A DNA stretch of 64,000 bases from Bidens hawaiensis. Taxonomy: Eukaryota; Streptophyta; Magnoliopsida; Asterales; Asteraceae. Where the stretch lies: the NCBI GenBank assembly GCA_021521415.1, contig JAIQDT010000106.1, positions 2,035,001-2,099,000 of the forward strand. Direction: 5' to 3'. This document shows positions 11,991 through 22,311 of this stretch, in pieces (positions within the stretch are counted from its first letter, which is position 1; each line of letters starts with the position of its first letter). The notes below the pieces were generated by a model that worked only from the letters and a program-made list of their open reading frames with translations, did not search any database and was not told the origin of the DNA. The translations under genes and the position numbers were made by a program.

Positions 11991-14162
11991 CTTACAATTT
12001 TGCTTGCCGTGTCATCATATGAGTCAGCATATACACGTCCTTCTGTCCTTTGACGTGTACGTTCAAACATCTGGGCTAAAGTAGGTAATTCTTGGTTTGG
12101 ATCATTATTTTTCTATAATCATAATAAATAAACATCAATAAAAAACATTAGCATATTGAACAACAAAATGATACAAATAACGAGAGAAAAAAAAAGTAAT
12201 TGTACCATCTCCTCACGAATCCTAGCAAAACTTTTTGGGCCGGCTGTGTGCATATTTTTTTGAGACATGCGTGATTCCGTGGCTCGTACAAAACGTTTCT
12301 ATACACACATTAATATATAATATATAACTCAGCTAATAGATAACTGTAAAAACTAAATACTATTAATGGAAAAATTGTAAAGAAAAATACTGCTTCATCT
12401 TTATCATTCCATAAACGCAACAGTTGTAAGAAATCATCTTCTGGAATAATGTTAGGTCGATTCTTCCACCTTGTTTTGTTATCCTTAAATTGAGAGAAGT
12501 GTTTATTCTTAAACCGAGATTTGTGTATCTTATTTGCATGTCCAATACTCTTTAAAACCCATTTCTTAGCAGCCTCAGGCACATCGTATTTTTCCTTTAA
12601 AAAGTTAGTATTTAGTTTAAAATGAAAATCTAACAAATAAGTAAAGGGAAAAAAAACAGCCATAAACTTTACCAGGACATACTCCCACATTTTTTCTTTA
12701 TGTGGCACCTTGTGCCATGAACGATAGATCAACGATGCATAACTATAATTACGACCTATAGTACCCAAAAATCGAGTGAATTTTCCTACTACATCCTTCT
12801 CCTCTGATGTTGGTCCAACGGGTTGTCCAAATTTATTACACAGCCTCACGCTCGTCAACTTTTCGTGTGTGCACATTATGCAACATCGTTGGTCCTCTTT
12901 TCTTGGTTTTAGTAACTCCTGTACTCCGATATAGATTAGTACATATATATCGTTAATCAATAACACGCCAAAAGTGGCATTACTAGTTAACTCAAACCTT
13001 TTGCTTTTTCTAATTCGGGGCATTGCAGGTCAAATTCGAGGCGATGCACATCATCCTCGTTTTCTAATTCCTCACTGTGATCATCCATATGTATATCATT
13101 GTCGTTATTTGCAATTGTCATATCTTCCATGTCTTCATACTCTTCATCCTTATCAGCCTTGTCTTGTTATTTGAAACAAAATACCGTCAATAAATAACAA
13201 CAAATATATTGAAACATTAAGTAATGATATGCTTAAATCACTAACAATACGTACCTTGAGATCTCATTATATCCCATTCATTCTCATCATTTTCCAAACC
13301 ATCTAGTTCAGCATCTAATCCTTCAATATGTAAAGCATAATGAGAAAATTAATATAAAAAATAGTTTTAACAATTTAGCATCAACAAAATAATACCTTGA
13401 AATAGCCCATCATCCTCATCATAATTCTCATCAACAAGAAGAAATTGTTCTTTTGACCCCCCTTTAATACAATTAGGCTCGTCGCTTTTTTATTCAATAC
13501 CTCCCTTTGATTTTTTGAGATTAGTTCACCCATGGTAATTGCTGATCGACATTGATTCTCTTTCGCTGCATTTGAATCCAATGAAAACTTTGGAGCAGTC
13601 ACTCGATTGTTCTTCGCTAAACTAGCAACCCTATTCATGGATAGTGGCGGAATATATTGGGAACGTCGTTGCTACAACAAATATCATGTTCATTAGAAAA
13701 TAGGTATTTACAAAATAAAAAAATATATATATTTAATATTGAATTACCTTTTTGGATACTTTAACCGTTGTATCAATTACTTGGTCATCTTCTTCACTAT
13801 TATCACCATTATAGGGAATATAGTCTACGTCTTTCACATTTTTGTGTGTTGATCTGACTTTTTTTTTCTTCACATTTTGGGAATCTACCAAACTTGTCAT
13901 CGAATTTGCCATTCTTTTCAATCCCAAATCTTGCATTATCTTTTGATTTTCTTCAACCCTTAATAGCCTACTTCTCTCATAATCATTGACTGATCTTTGT
14001 ATAGAATGATTTTGCTTGCTATTTTTCACCATTAGACTTGTAAATCTTGAATTTGATTTGTTCATTGTTGTTTAAAAGATGTTGCTGATGTGTTAAAAAA
14101 AAATTATATGTATTGATGTCTAAGGGGGTGTTTGAAAAGGGCCTGAATGAAACCCTTTATGA

Positions 14163-15905
14163 ACCGATCTTATGAAAGAACAACTCTCCACCTTTCGGTC
14201 TCAACTAGAAGACTTTGCTCGCAAACACAAGGTATTATTATTATTATTATTATTAATTCTATTGATTTCATCAACATGATGAGCTATAATATGTTTTTTT
14301 AATGATTCAGCTGTGGAACATTGACCTTAGTTAGGTTACAGTTTAGTTTAATTTTGCTTGGTTAAACGAAACGAACGTTTGAGAAGGTTGTTTATGCTCG
14401 TTTTATTTAATAATAACTTGGTTTTAAAAAGCTAGAAACGCGCAAAAACGACGGGTCGTTTATGTTCGTTCATTATGTTTGTTTAAGTTTTAATTAAGAC
14501 ATAAGTAGTTATGTTTGTTGAAAACAAATCATCATGATCATCCACTAGAGTTTGTATTCGTCAAGGAATATGATCCATCAAATTAAAAATTTGTTTGTTC
14601 ATTTCGGTCAATTATGTTCATTTATGTTCGTTTATGTTTCATTAAGTTTGTTTGTTTGTTTGTTTGTATGTTTATGTTAATGAACTATTTGCTTAGGTTA
14701 TAAAGAATGAACATGAGTGAACAATAACAAACCAGTTTTCTTAATGAACGACATGAACAAAAGAAATTGCTTGATTATAAGTTCCTGATCATGTTCGGTT
14801 AAAGTCAAATGAACGATCACGAACATGCCCCTGTTCATGTTTGTTCGGTTCGTTTGCAGGCCTAAATACGAGTAACTGGTTGTTCACAATGGAAAGAAAA
14901 ATTAACAGCAATTGTGAGTTGTTTGATTGTTCATACTCTATTATGCTATCAGCAAAACGACATCCGCAAGAATCCTGCTTTTACATCACAGTTTCATGAG
15001 ATATGTGCAAAAGTAGGAATAGATCCATTAGCATCAAATAAAGGGTTCTGGGCAGAACTTTTAGGGATTGACGATTTCTATTATGAACTTGGTATGTTAT
15101 TATTTCTGCTTCTTTTGATTATCTGCTTTAACATGTGATCATTAACATTTAGGGTTTAGAGATTTATGTTATGCACTTTGGATTTTCAGGGGTGCAAATT
15201 GTTGATATATGCTTGGCTACTAGACCGATTAATGGTGGTTTGATTAATTATTGGAACTTTGTAAGATGCCAAGTCAGAGAAGAAAAGGTGCTCGTGAAGC
15301 AGTATCTGAAGACGATTGCTTGCGTGCGATTAGTAAATCAAGGGTACTATCTTTGTGCTATAAACAAGTAATTAGAATGGTGCTGATCAACCTTGTTTTT
15401 TCTCAAATGTTGTAATAACATGAGCATGATTGTTCAGGTTTTAGGCAGTGGTTTTGAAGTGATTACTGTTGGAAAAAGAAAGCTTATTCGTTCTGTGCAG
15501 GCTGAATTGAAGAAAGATCACAATGAGATTTTAGAGCTTGCCCAGGTTAACTTTATTCATTGATCAATGTTCCATCATTATTTTTAGTTTTATTTTAGTC
15601 TTTGACAATTATCATATGTTTTAGTAAGAATAATCTTTTCTGACAAGGTATGCAACATCTTGCTTTTTAGGCTCAAGGTTTTGTAACAGCTGAAGAAGTA
15701 GAAAGACGTCTATCGTGGTCTAACTAATGGTTTGTGAGATCTTATGTTCATTTATTTTATTTATTTCCGGGTCTAACTAATGGTTTGTTTATATGTACAG
15801 GAGGGTCTTGCAATGATTGATGTTGGCCACAGAGATAGCAAAAGGCGTTATTGGTTCCCTTGTGTGTCGTCTGTCTCTTCCATTGTGGCATCTGAGACGC
15901 TTTGA
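14163..15905 (+). pseudogene. VPS22/SNF8 (ESCRT-II subunit) captured copy, broken
   Basis: Six exons match the plant VPS22 (SNF8) winged-helix protein in order. Exon at 14163-14231 gives LMKEQLSTFRSQLEDF; 14953-15091 gives [20 protein letters not shown]; 15190-~15343 gives VQIVDICLATRPINGGLI then REAVSEDDCLRAISK in the next frame. Exon 15438-15545 gives [19 protein letters not shown]; 15671-15727 gives GFVTAEEVERRLSW; 15801-15905 gives EGLAMIDVGHRDSKRRYWF and a stop. Most introns keep GT/AG. VPS22 forms ESCRT-II with VPS25 and VPS36 for endosomal sorting. The first ~35 codons are missing, exon 3 has a 1-base deletion after GGLIN, and exon 5 runs into a stop where ~15 residues are lost. It lies opposite to and between the two transposase genes of the CACTA, so capture is the likely origin. 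Confidence 0.85.
14335..14867. mobile_element. GTTCATTT-type foldback element in VPS22 intron 1
   Basis: The intron carries many copies of tgttcgtttatg and its inverse, ending ggttcgtttgcaggcctaa. The same style of element is at 49381-49898 and, as a fragment, near 42240-42620. The left end is degenerate, so the limits are approximate. Confidence 0.45.
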
Positions 15906-16507
15906 CTTTCTCCTCGTCAACTGTGTAATTTCATGTGTTTAATTATTTGCGGATATTCAGCGTACACTAAACAATTGATGAACTTTATGTTGTGCGTTTG
16001 CTATTCCTTTGTGAAAAGACAAAACTATAAGAAACAATATTTGGTGAATGAATTATGGATTTTTGCTCTTATTGCTCGATTTATTACAAATCAATTAACA
16101 TCTGTAATTAATGTTTTGAAGTTTCCTTTTAATTTTAGTTTTCCTTTTGTCGTTGGTTGAGAATGTGGTTGCTATGTCAATGCTTTAGCACTTGTGTTAC
16201 TTTTGATAGATTAGAGATATTAATTGAGAATGGATTTTTAGTTGGTTTGGTGTATTTTTTATACTTGATTTGAAACCTAGAGTATCATGTCTTTCTATTA
16301 AATCTTATTTGTTATTACAAACTCTTAATGAATGAACTAAAGTTTATTAAGAAACCTAAAATGTTAACATCCTAATGCCCATCATCATATATAAAAAGGT
16401 TTAGCATGCATCTGCAGTGCCTAAAATGGTCACACCCAAGGGCGATTAGGTCAAAATGCGTTATCACATTTATTTTTACCTTGGCGCGACGTGACAACAC
16501 GTATGTG
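15906..16507 (+). other. Probable captured 3' flank of VPS22
   Basis: AT-rich sequence directly after the VPS22 stop, with no repeat signature until the MITE at 16508. It may be the 3' UTR and downstream flank taken along with the gene; this is inferred from position only. Confidence 0.35.
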
Positions 16508-16735
16508 TAGGGATGAGCGAATTCGGTACCGGTACCGATACCGATTGGGTACTGTCGGTACCGAATTGGTATCAAAGTTTTGAGTTTCGGGATCGGTACG
16601 GTATTGGTACCGGTATTTCCCGAATTTTTACCTTCAATACCGGTACCGAACCGAATATTTCGGTACCGGTACCAAGAATTCATGATTTTCGGGACCGGTA
16701 TTTTCAGTACCGATACGGTACCGAGCTCATCCCTA
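16508..16735. mobile_element. hAT-type MITE, 228 bp
   Basis: The ends TAGGGATGAGC and GCTCATCCCTA are perfect inverted repeats. Both flanks are CGTATGTG (16500-16507 and 16736-16743), a perfect 8 bp target duplication typical of hAT. The inside is dominated by ggtaccg palindromes and is non-coding. A diverged relative is at 61336-61536. Confidence 0.85.
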
Positions 16736-16743
16736 CGTATGTG

Positions 16744-17368
16744 TGTCTAAGAATGAAGGTGATTATTACATAGCATAAGTATTAGCAGCAAAGAACAATA
16801 AATATCATATTACACACAAAAAGTAACTCATGATTTCATAAAACTTGGTGATTCATCCAAACAACACATCCATTTCACAATTCGATAACTTAAACATAAC
16901 GCATTTCAAATCAGTGTAAGTCCATAAACAAATGCAGAATTCGATCCAGAAAAACCATAAACACATTTGGAATACAATTAATGGAAATTTCATAAAACCC
17001 AATTCGTCATACAAGAATTAACAATTTCAAGCATACAATGCTCACGAACATCAAATTAAACGCACGTCATGTATACCTTTAAGAATTAATTTAGCTCTAA
17101 CATGAATCAATTTCAAGTTATACAATTTTGCTCTCGTATGTGTTCAAAGAGGCCTTCAGTTTCAAATTTCTAAAATTGAGAGGGATGCAACCGTCTTTTT
17201 CGTTTTTGACATCACGATCTTGGGGAAGCGGGAATATACTAAACTACCTCCGGGATTTCTATGAAATATTTTACCTAAAAACAGCTCCTGGGTTGGTATA
17301 TATTATAAAATCAATAAATAAATAATAAATCAAAGTGTATATTATAATAGAGGTAGAAGTTAAAATTA
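16744..17368. other. Unassigned CACTA interior
   Basis: Low-GC sequence with no recognisable gene or repeat. A possible 65-codon frame at 17128-17325 resembles nothing I know. Confidence 0.35.
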
Positions 17369-17646
17369 AGGCGGTTCAAAAAGCCTACCGCTAAAATTTG
17401 GGCTCCTGACTGACTTGATAAAAGCTCGAATAAAAATAGCTAAAATAACTTTATTTGAAACAACCTGAGCTGAGTTGACTCATTTTTGTAACTGAGCCAA
17501 ACTAGAACTAAGCTCGGGTCGGGGTCATGGCTTGGCTCATTGGCTTGAACTTAGGCTCGTCTAACTTCAAAATCGAACTCGAGCCTAGCTGAGCTCGAGC
17601 TCAAACCTACTTTGGCTTAACTCAGGCTTGATTTGAGAATAACCCT
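17369..17646. mobile_element. Mutator-like MITE, copy 1
   Basis: The element begins AGGCGGTTCAA and ends GAATAACCCT. It is flanked by AGTTAAAATTA (17358-17368) and AGTTAAAATAC (17647-17657), 9-10 of 11 bases matching, in the 9-11 bp range of Mutator-like elements. Internal motifs aaagctcgaataaaa and cctgagctga are shared with the copy at 60165-60427, outside the CACTA. Confidence 0.65.
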
Positions 17647-17653
17647 AGTTAAA

Positions 17654-18225
17654 ATACAATGGGAGACAAAAATGAAAAGTGTGAGAGATTTGTGGCAAAA
17701 AAAAAAACCTCAAAAAAATTCATGAAATATAATAAAAAAATTATAACTAAAAATATAATTAAAAAATAAAAAAAGTAAAATATTTCACACGTGTTTCTCG
17801 TTCAAAAGCACGCGCACGCACACACACACACTAAAGACACAATGTCGAGGAAAAAAAGACACAATGACAAAAAATAAACAAAAAACCACAATGATAAATA
17901 AAAAAAAGACACAATAGATCGCAAAATATAACATAATGCCGAGAAATGTTGAGTAATATAATACAATATCAAGGAAAGCAGACACAATGCCAAAGAAAAA
18001 AAAACACAATCAATGACGAAAATAAATTAAAAAAAGGACGCAATGATCTTTTAGCCATAACATTGTGTCTTTTTTTTAAAGGAGAAATACGGGGGAAACA
18101 TTTTAGTTTTTTAATTTTTTTTTGTTTTTGATTTATATTTTGAGTTATGATTTTTAAAAATTTTTTTAGAGGGTTTTTTTTTGTCACAAATCCATCTCAT
18201 CCTTCTTATTTTTCCCCTTTTGTAT
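17654..18225. mobile_element. AT-rich foldback element
   Basis: The left part (acaaaaatgaaaag, gatttgtggcaaaaaaa, acctcaaaaaaattcat) pairs with the right part (gggttttttttttgtcacaaatcc, tatttttcccctttt). The centre has scattered gacacaatg repeats and a short (CA)n run near 17815-17830. It abuts the Mutator-like MITE. Class unknown. Confidence 0.5.
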
Positions 18226-18329
18226 AATAACTTGACCCTTATAATATATTCAGTTTAGTTATGTGTTAAAAACTTTTTTTAGAATTATGCTTTATAAAGA
18301 AAAATATATACTAAAAACATAATCAAAGT

Positions 18330-19835
18330 GATTGATGGTTAATAACAGACATTTAAGGTCTGATAGTCCATTAGGGTGATTGATGATAGTTTAGCGTAAT
18401 ATGGGCAATTCGGGTGATTAATGGTCGTTTAAGGTTAATATGGGCATTTATGGACAACTAGACTCAACTTTGGTCACTTACAATCAATAACGGTCATTAA
18501 CTGTTGTTTTAGGATTAATGTCAGACATTCTAGGTTAATGGCAGTCCATTAGGGTCATCAACATTCAGTTAGGTGGATTGATGGTCGTTTAGGGTTAATG
18601 TGGGCAATTCTGATGGTTAACGATTGTTTAAGGTTAATATGGGCATCAATGGACCACTAGACTTAAGTTGGTCACTTAGAATCAATAGTCATTAATTGTT
18701 GTTCTATGGTTTAAAGTGAACATTAACGGTTAATGACAATCGATTAGGGTAATTAACATTCAGTTAGGTAATTGATGGTCATTTAGGGTAGATATGGGTA
18801 ATTCGGGTGATTGAAGGTCGTTTAAGGTTAATATGGACATTTATAGACATCTAGACTTAACTTTGGTCACTTACAGTAGAAAAGGGTCATCAATTGTTGT
18901 TTTAAGGTTAATGACAAACTTCAATGATTGTCCATTAGGGTCATTAGCATTCAGGTAAGGAGATTGATGGTCGTTTAGTGTTAATATAGGTAACCCGGGT
19001 GATTAACGACCGATTAATGTTAGTGTAGGCATTTGTGGACAACTACACTTAACTTGGTTAAGGGTCATTAATTGTTGTTTTAGGGTTAATGATAGACATT
19101 CAAAGTTAACGAGGGTCCATTAGGGTCATTAACACTCATTTAGGGTTAATATGGTTTAAGGTTAATATGGGCATAAATGTAATTTGTACGCTAACTTTCA
19201 CCATGACAGACATTAGGGTGATTGATGTTCGTTTAGGGTTAATATGATATATAGGGATGTGCGTGGTGCAGTTCAGTGCAATATTGGGCTAAAACCAAAA
19301 ACCAAAACTTCGGTTTTTGAAAATTTGAAACCGTTCGAATTCGGTTATTTCGGTTTCGGTTTTCCGGTTTTCGTTTCAGTTCGGTTACAGTTTTTGCAAT
19401 TTCAACTTGACAATTTTTGGCCGAAAAAAAAGCTAGACCGAAAACAATGAATCTAAGTATAAATAATTTTGTTGATTTTAACTAAGTGACTATTATACAT
19501 TTTGTCAAAAATATTTGAGTTACATATTTATTAAATTCTTGTAACTTATTTAAAATGAAAAAGTAAAAATGAAAATATAGAAATTCGGTTCGGTTTCTAT
19601 TACATGCAAAACCAAAACCAAATCAACAGTTCGGTTTTACAAAAACATAAAACCAAACTTTCGGTTTTTGTTTCGGTTTAGTTTTTTCGGTTTGGATTTT
19701 TTGGTTTCGAATCGGTTTTTTCAGTTAATTACACACTCCTGGTATCAATGGACAACTAGAGTTACCTTTTGTTTTTTTGGATCCATAAGGGTCATTAACT
19801 GTTGTTTTAGGGTTAATGATTATCCATCAAGGTGT
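18330..19835. repeat. ~200 bp tandem repeat block
   Basis: Motifs in fixed order recur about every 190-210 bp: gattgatggtcgtttagggttaat, ggacaactagacttaac, ggtcattaattgttgtttt, gtccattagggtcatt. Markers sit near 18445, 18652, 18848 and 19035. A last piece resumes at ~19745 after the insert at 19252-19741. About five diverged copies; no coding. Confidence 0.7.
19252..19741. mobile_element. TTCGGTTT-rich MITE inside the tandem block
   Basis: The left end TAGGGATGTGC and right end CACACTCCTG are imperfect inverted repeats. The interior consists of aaccaaaac / ttcggttttggtt palindromic runs. It interrupts one monomer of the ~200 bp repeat, whose sequence continues after it. Confidence 0.55.
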
Positions 19836-20039
19836 AACACTCCGATAACGAGGATCACGACGTAAACATTGGTTCACAACAATATCGAAGAAAACATACT
19901 TATACAACCTTTCTTAACAAAGCGTCTAAAAATCATTGTCCTAGTCAAAAAGTTTCCTAACAAAACAACATTACACAATCGGTAACATGACTAAATGCAT
20001 TAAACAAAAAAAAAATCTTCTACATAAGTAACCTAAAAA

Positions 20040-20990
20040 AATAAATGGGTTGGTATTAGTTAACTGGCCAAAATGGTTGTTTTTAGTTTAGGGGTAAAAT
20101 TCAATTATGTAAGTGGATGCTATTTAACGGGTAGATTTCAAACAAAAATGAAATTACCGAAACGACCCCGGTAACAGTTAGATTTGCAAATAATTAATCC
20201 AAACCTATTAATAGGTAAATGAACATGAAAACAGATGGTGGACGATAGTTAACGGGCCAAAACGTTTGTTTTTAGTTTACGGGGCAACATCTATTATGTA
20301 AGTGGTTTTTTTAACTGGTCGATTTCAAAAACAAATGAGATTACCCAAAAAGCCCCCGGTAACAATTAAATTTTCAAATATTTAACGTATTCAAACTGAC
20401 TAATAGGTAAATCGTTATAAAATAAATTGGTCGATATTAGTTAACGGGTCAAAACATTCGTTTTTAGTTTGTGAGTCAACGTCCATCACGTACGTAGATT
20501 TTAGTTAACGGGTCGGTTTCACACAAAACTGAAATTACCGAAACGCCAATGGTAACAGTTAGATTTACAAAAAATTAATCCAAACCTATTAATAGGTAAA
20601 TGAACATGAAAACAGATGGTTGACGATAGTTAACGGGCCAAAACGTTTGTTTTAGTTTACGGGGCAACATCTATTATGTAAGTGGTTTTTTTTAACACGT
20701 CGATTTCAAAAACAAGAGATTACCCAAAAAGCCCCTGGCAACAATTAAATTTTCAAATATTTAACGTATTCATACCGACTAATAGGTAAATAAATATAAA
20801 ATAAATTCGTCGATATTAGTTAACGGGTCAAAACGTTCGTTTTTAGTTTATGAGTCAACGTCCATCACGTAATTAGATTTTTGTTAACGGGTCGGTGTCA
20901 CACAAAACTGAAATTACCGAAATGCCCCTGTGAACATTTAACTAAAAATAATCAACGTATTCAAACCAATTAAAGGTTAAGCGAGCTGAC
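20040..20990. repeat. ~190 bp tandem repeat with dimeric higher-order pattern
   Basis: Five monomers carry the marker gttaacgggycaaaacg near 20056, 20250, 20441, 20628 and 20819 (spacing 187-194). Monomers 2 and 4 are much more alike to each other (acggggcaacatctattatg) than to their neighbours. Monomers 3 and 5 share gagtcaacgtccatcacgta. The real period is therefore a ~380 bp dimer. No coding capacity. Confidence 0.75.
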
Positions 20991-22311
20991 GAAGGCTATT
21001 AGTGTAGTGGCAGCAAACAATTCAACTGTTTCAGTTGACTTTTTTCAGGTCAACTGAATATTTGCAACAAAAAATTACCTGTTTCCAAGGCTGTTGATGC
21101 AGTGGCAGAAGTGGCAAGTGAGGTAATTAACTTTTGGGGTCAAAATTGATTCATTTTTGCACATAAGAGTTTTATTCTTTTTTCCAACCTTTCGAAAATG
21201 GCTATAATACCCTTTTCATCAAAAGGCAACCAAATACAAAATTTTGTTTTATAATATATATAAGCAAAGTGGGATCAGTAAATTCAAAGTTGTCGATTGG
21301 CGCAGCGGTTAAACTGCATGTTTATTAATAATTGTTAATGGATTTGAGACATAAGTGATCCTTTAATAACAGATCTTGGTACAAGTTCAGAATACCCTTT
21401 GCTTCTTAATTTATGATATTAAAAAGCACCCGGTGATTACAAAATTGATGGCGGTTTTAGGAGTTGTAGACATCATTCTATTATGCTACAAAAATGTGTA
21501 TGAATTAGATAAAAGGTATCAGAAAGTCAAAAGCTTTAACTAAAAATAATCAACATTTTTCACACATTAGATTTGACTCAAAAAAGTCAACATTGACTAA
21601 AATTCAAAATACTCCTTATTCTCCTGTCCAGATATTACAAATGACTAATACGCCCCTTCTATCGCATATGTTTCAATTCCATCCTACGGGCCTTCTCCAA
21701 TCGGATCACTAACCAAAGACTCAAATATGAGAAAATAAAAGGCTGACTATTATTTTCGAACATTACCAGAAGTCAATGTTGGCCCACAATTGGTAAAAAA
21801 AAATCAGAAAGTCAATGTTGACCAAAAAAGGTTAACATTTTCCAGACTTCGGATTTGACTCCAAAAAAGTCAACATTAACTAAAAAGTTAAAATATTCCT
21901 ATAATCTCTTCTGTCCAGATTCCAAATGACCAATTTGCCACTTGTTTCACATATCAATAAATTGTATTCTGCGGGCCTTCTCTTTGTGCTATTCTAGTGA
22001 TTCTTATTGCATTGTCGGTCCGGTTAACCAATATATAGGCAAACATATGTTTTAGAAAATCATGAACCAACCACAATTTGAGAGTATAACCATTTGTATT
22101 GACAAGTAACACCCGTGTACTAAAAAAACATAAATTACTAAAATACCCCTATTAAGGAGAGTGACTAAAACTGATATGTTCTTCAAATGTTCTTCAGAAA
22201 AACTGAAAAAGAAAGAAAAAAACCACTCATCGATGACCTGTTTTTAACGAAAACAAAAAAAGAAACTGAAATTATTGTCTTTAAAGTTATTTTTGTACCT
22301 TAATAACTCAA
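20991..22311. other. CACTA interior, no gene seen
   Basis: AT-rich spacer. Two related ~100 bp stretches with agtcaatgttgaccaaaaaag near 21560 and 21800 suggest an old duplication. A tRNA A-box-like tggcgcagcggttaa occurs at ~21298 without a convincing B box. No coding sequence recognised. Confidence 0.4.

Larger units (their letters stand above)
8265..14065 (-). pseudogene. CACTA TnpA-like gene (Transposase_24), decayed
   Basis: Exon-like pieces read right to left. A basic N-terminal region (14065-13749) is followed by acidic stretches (13.67-13.03 kb). The conserved core at 12.93-12.36 kb holds NKFGQPVGPTSEE, GKFTRFLGTIGRN and WVLKSIGHANKIHKSRFKN. Next come HTAGPKSFARIREEM (12.30-12.21 kb) and QELPTLAQMFERTRQR (12.12-12.0 kb), then a last exon at 8580-8265 with YGRGVTNTLLKK and a charged coiled-coil tail. 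This matches the plant Ptta/En/Spm Transposase_24 family, the TnpA partner that binds subterminal repeats. The core changes frame just before NKFGQPVG (the preceding residues read only in another frame), so it is broken. The intron before the last exon is ~3.4 kb, swollen by repeats. Confidence 0.75.

Noticed and set aside
16372..16773. Two frames rich in Gly, Thr, Tyr and Arg
   Set aside because: They translate the ggtaccg palindromes of the hAT MITE at 16508-16735.
19244..19865. Phe-rich frames
   Set aside because: Made by the ttcggttt palindromic MITE and neighbouring tandem repeat.
21298..21420. A-box-like tggcgcagcggttaa as a tRNA or SINE
   Set aside because: No B box at the right distance and no flanking duplication.
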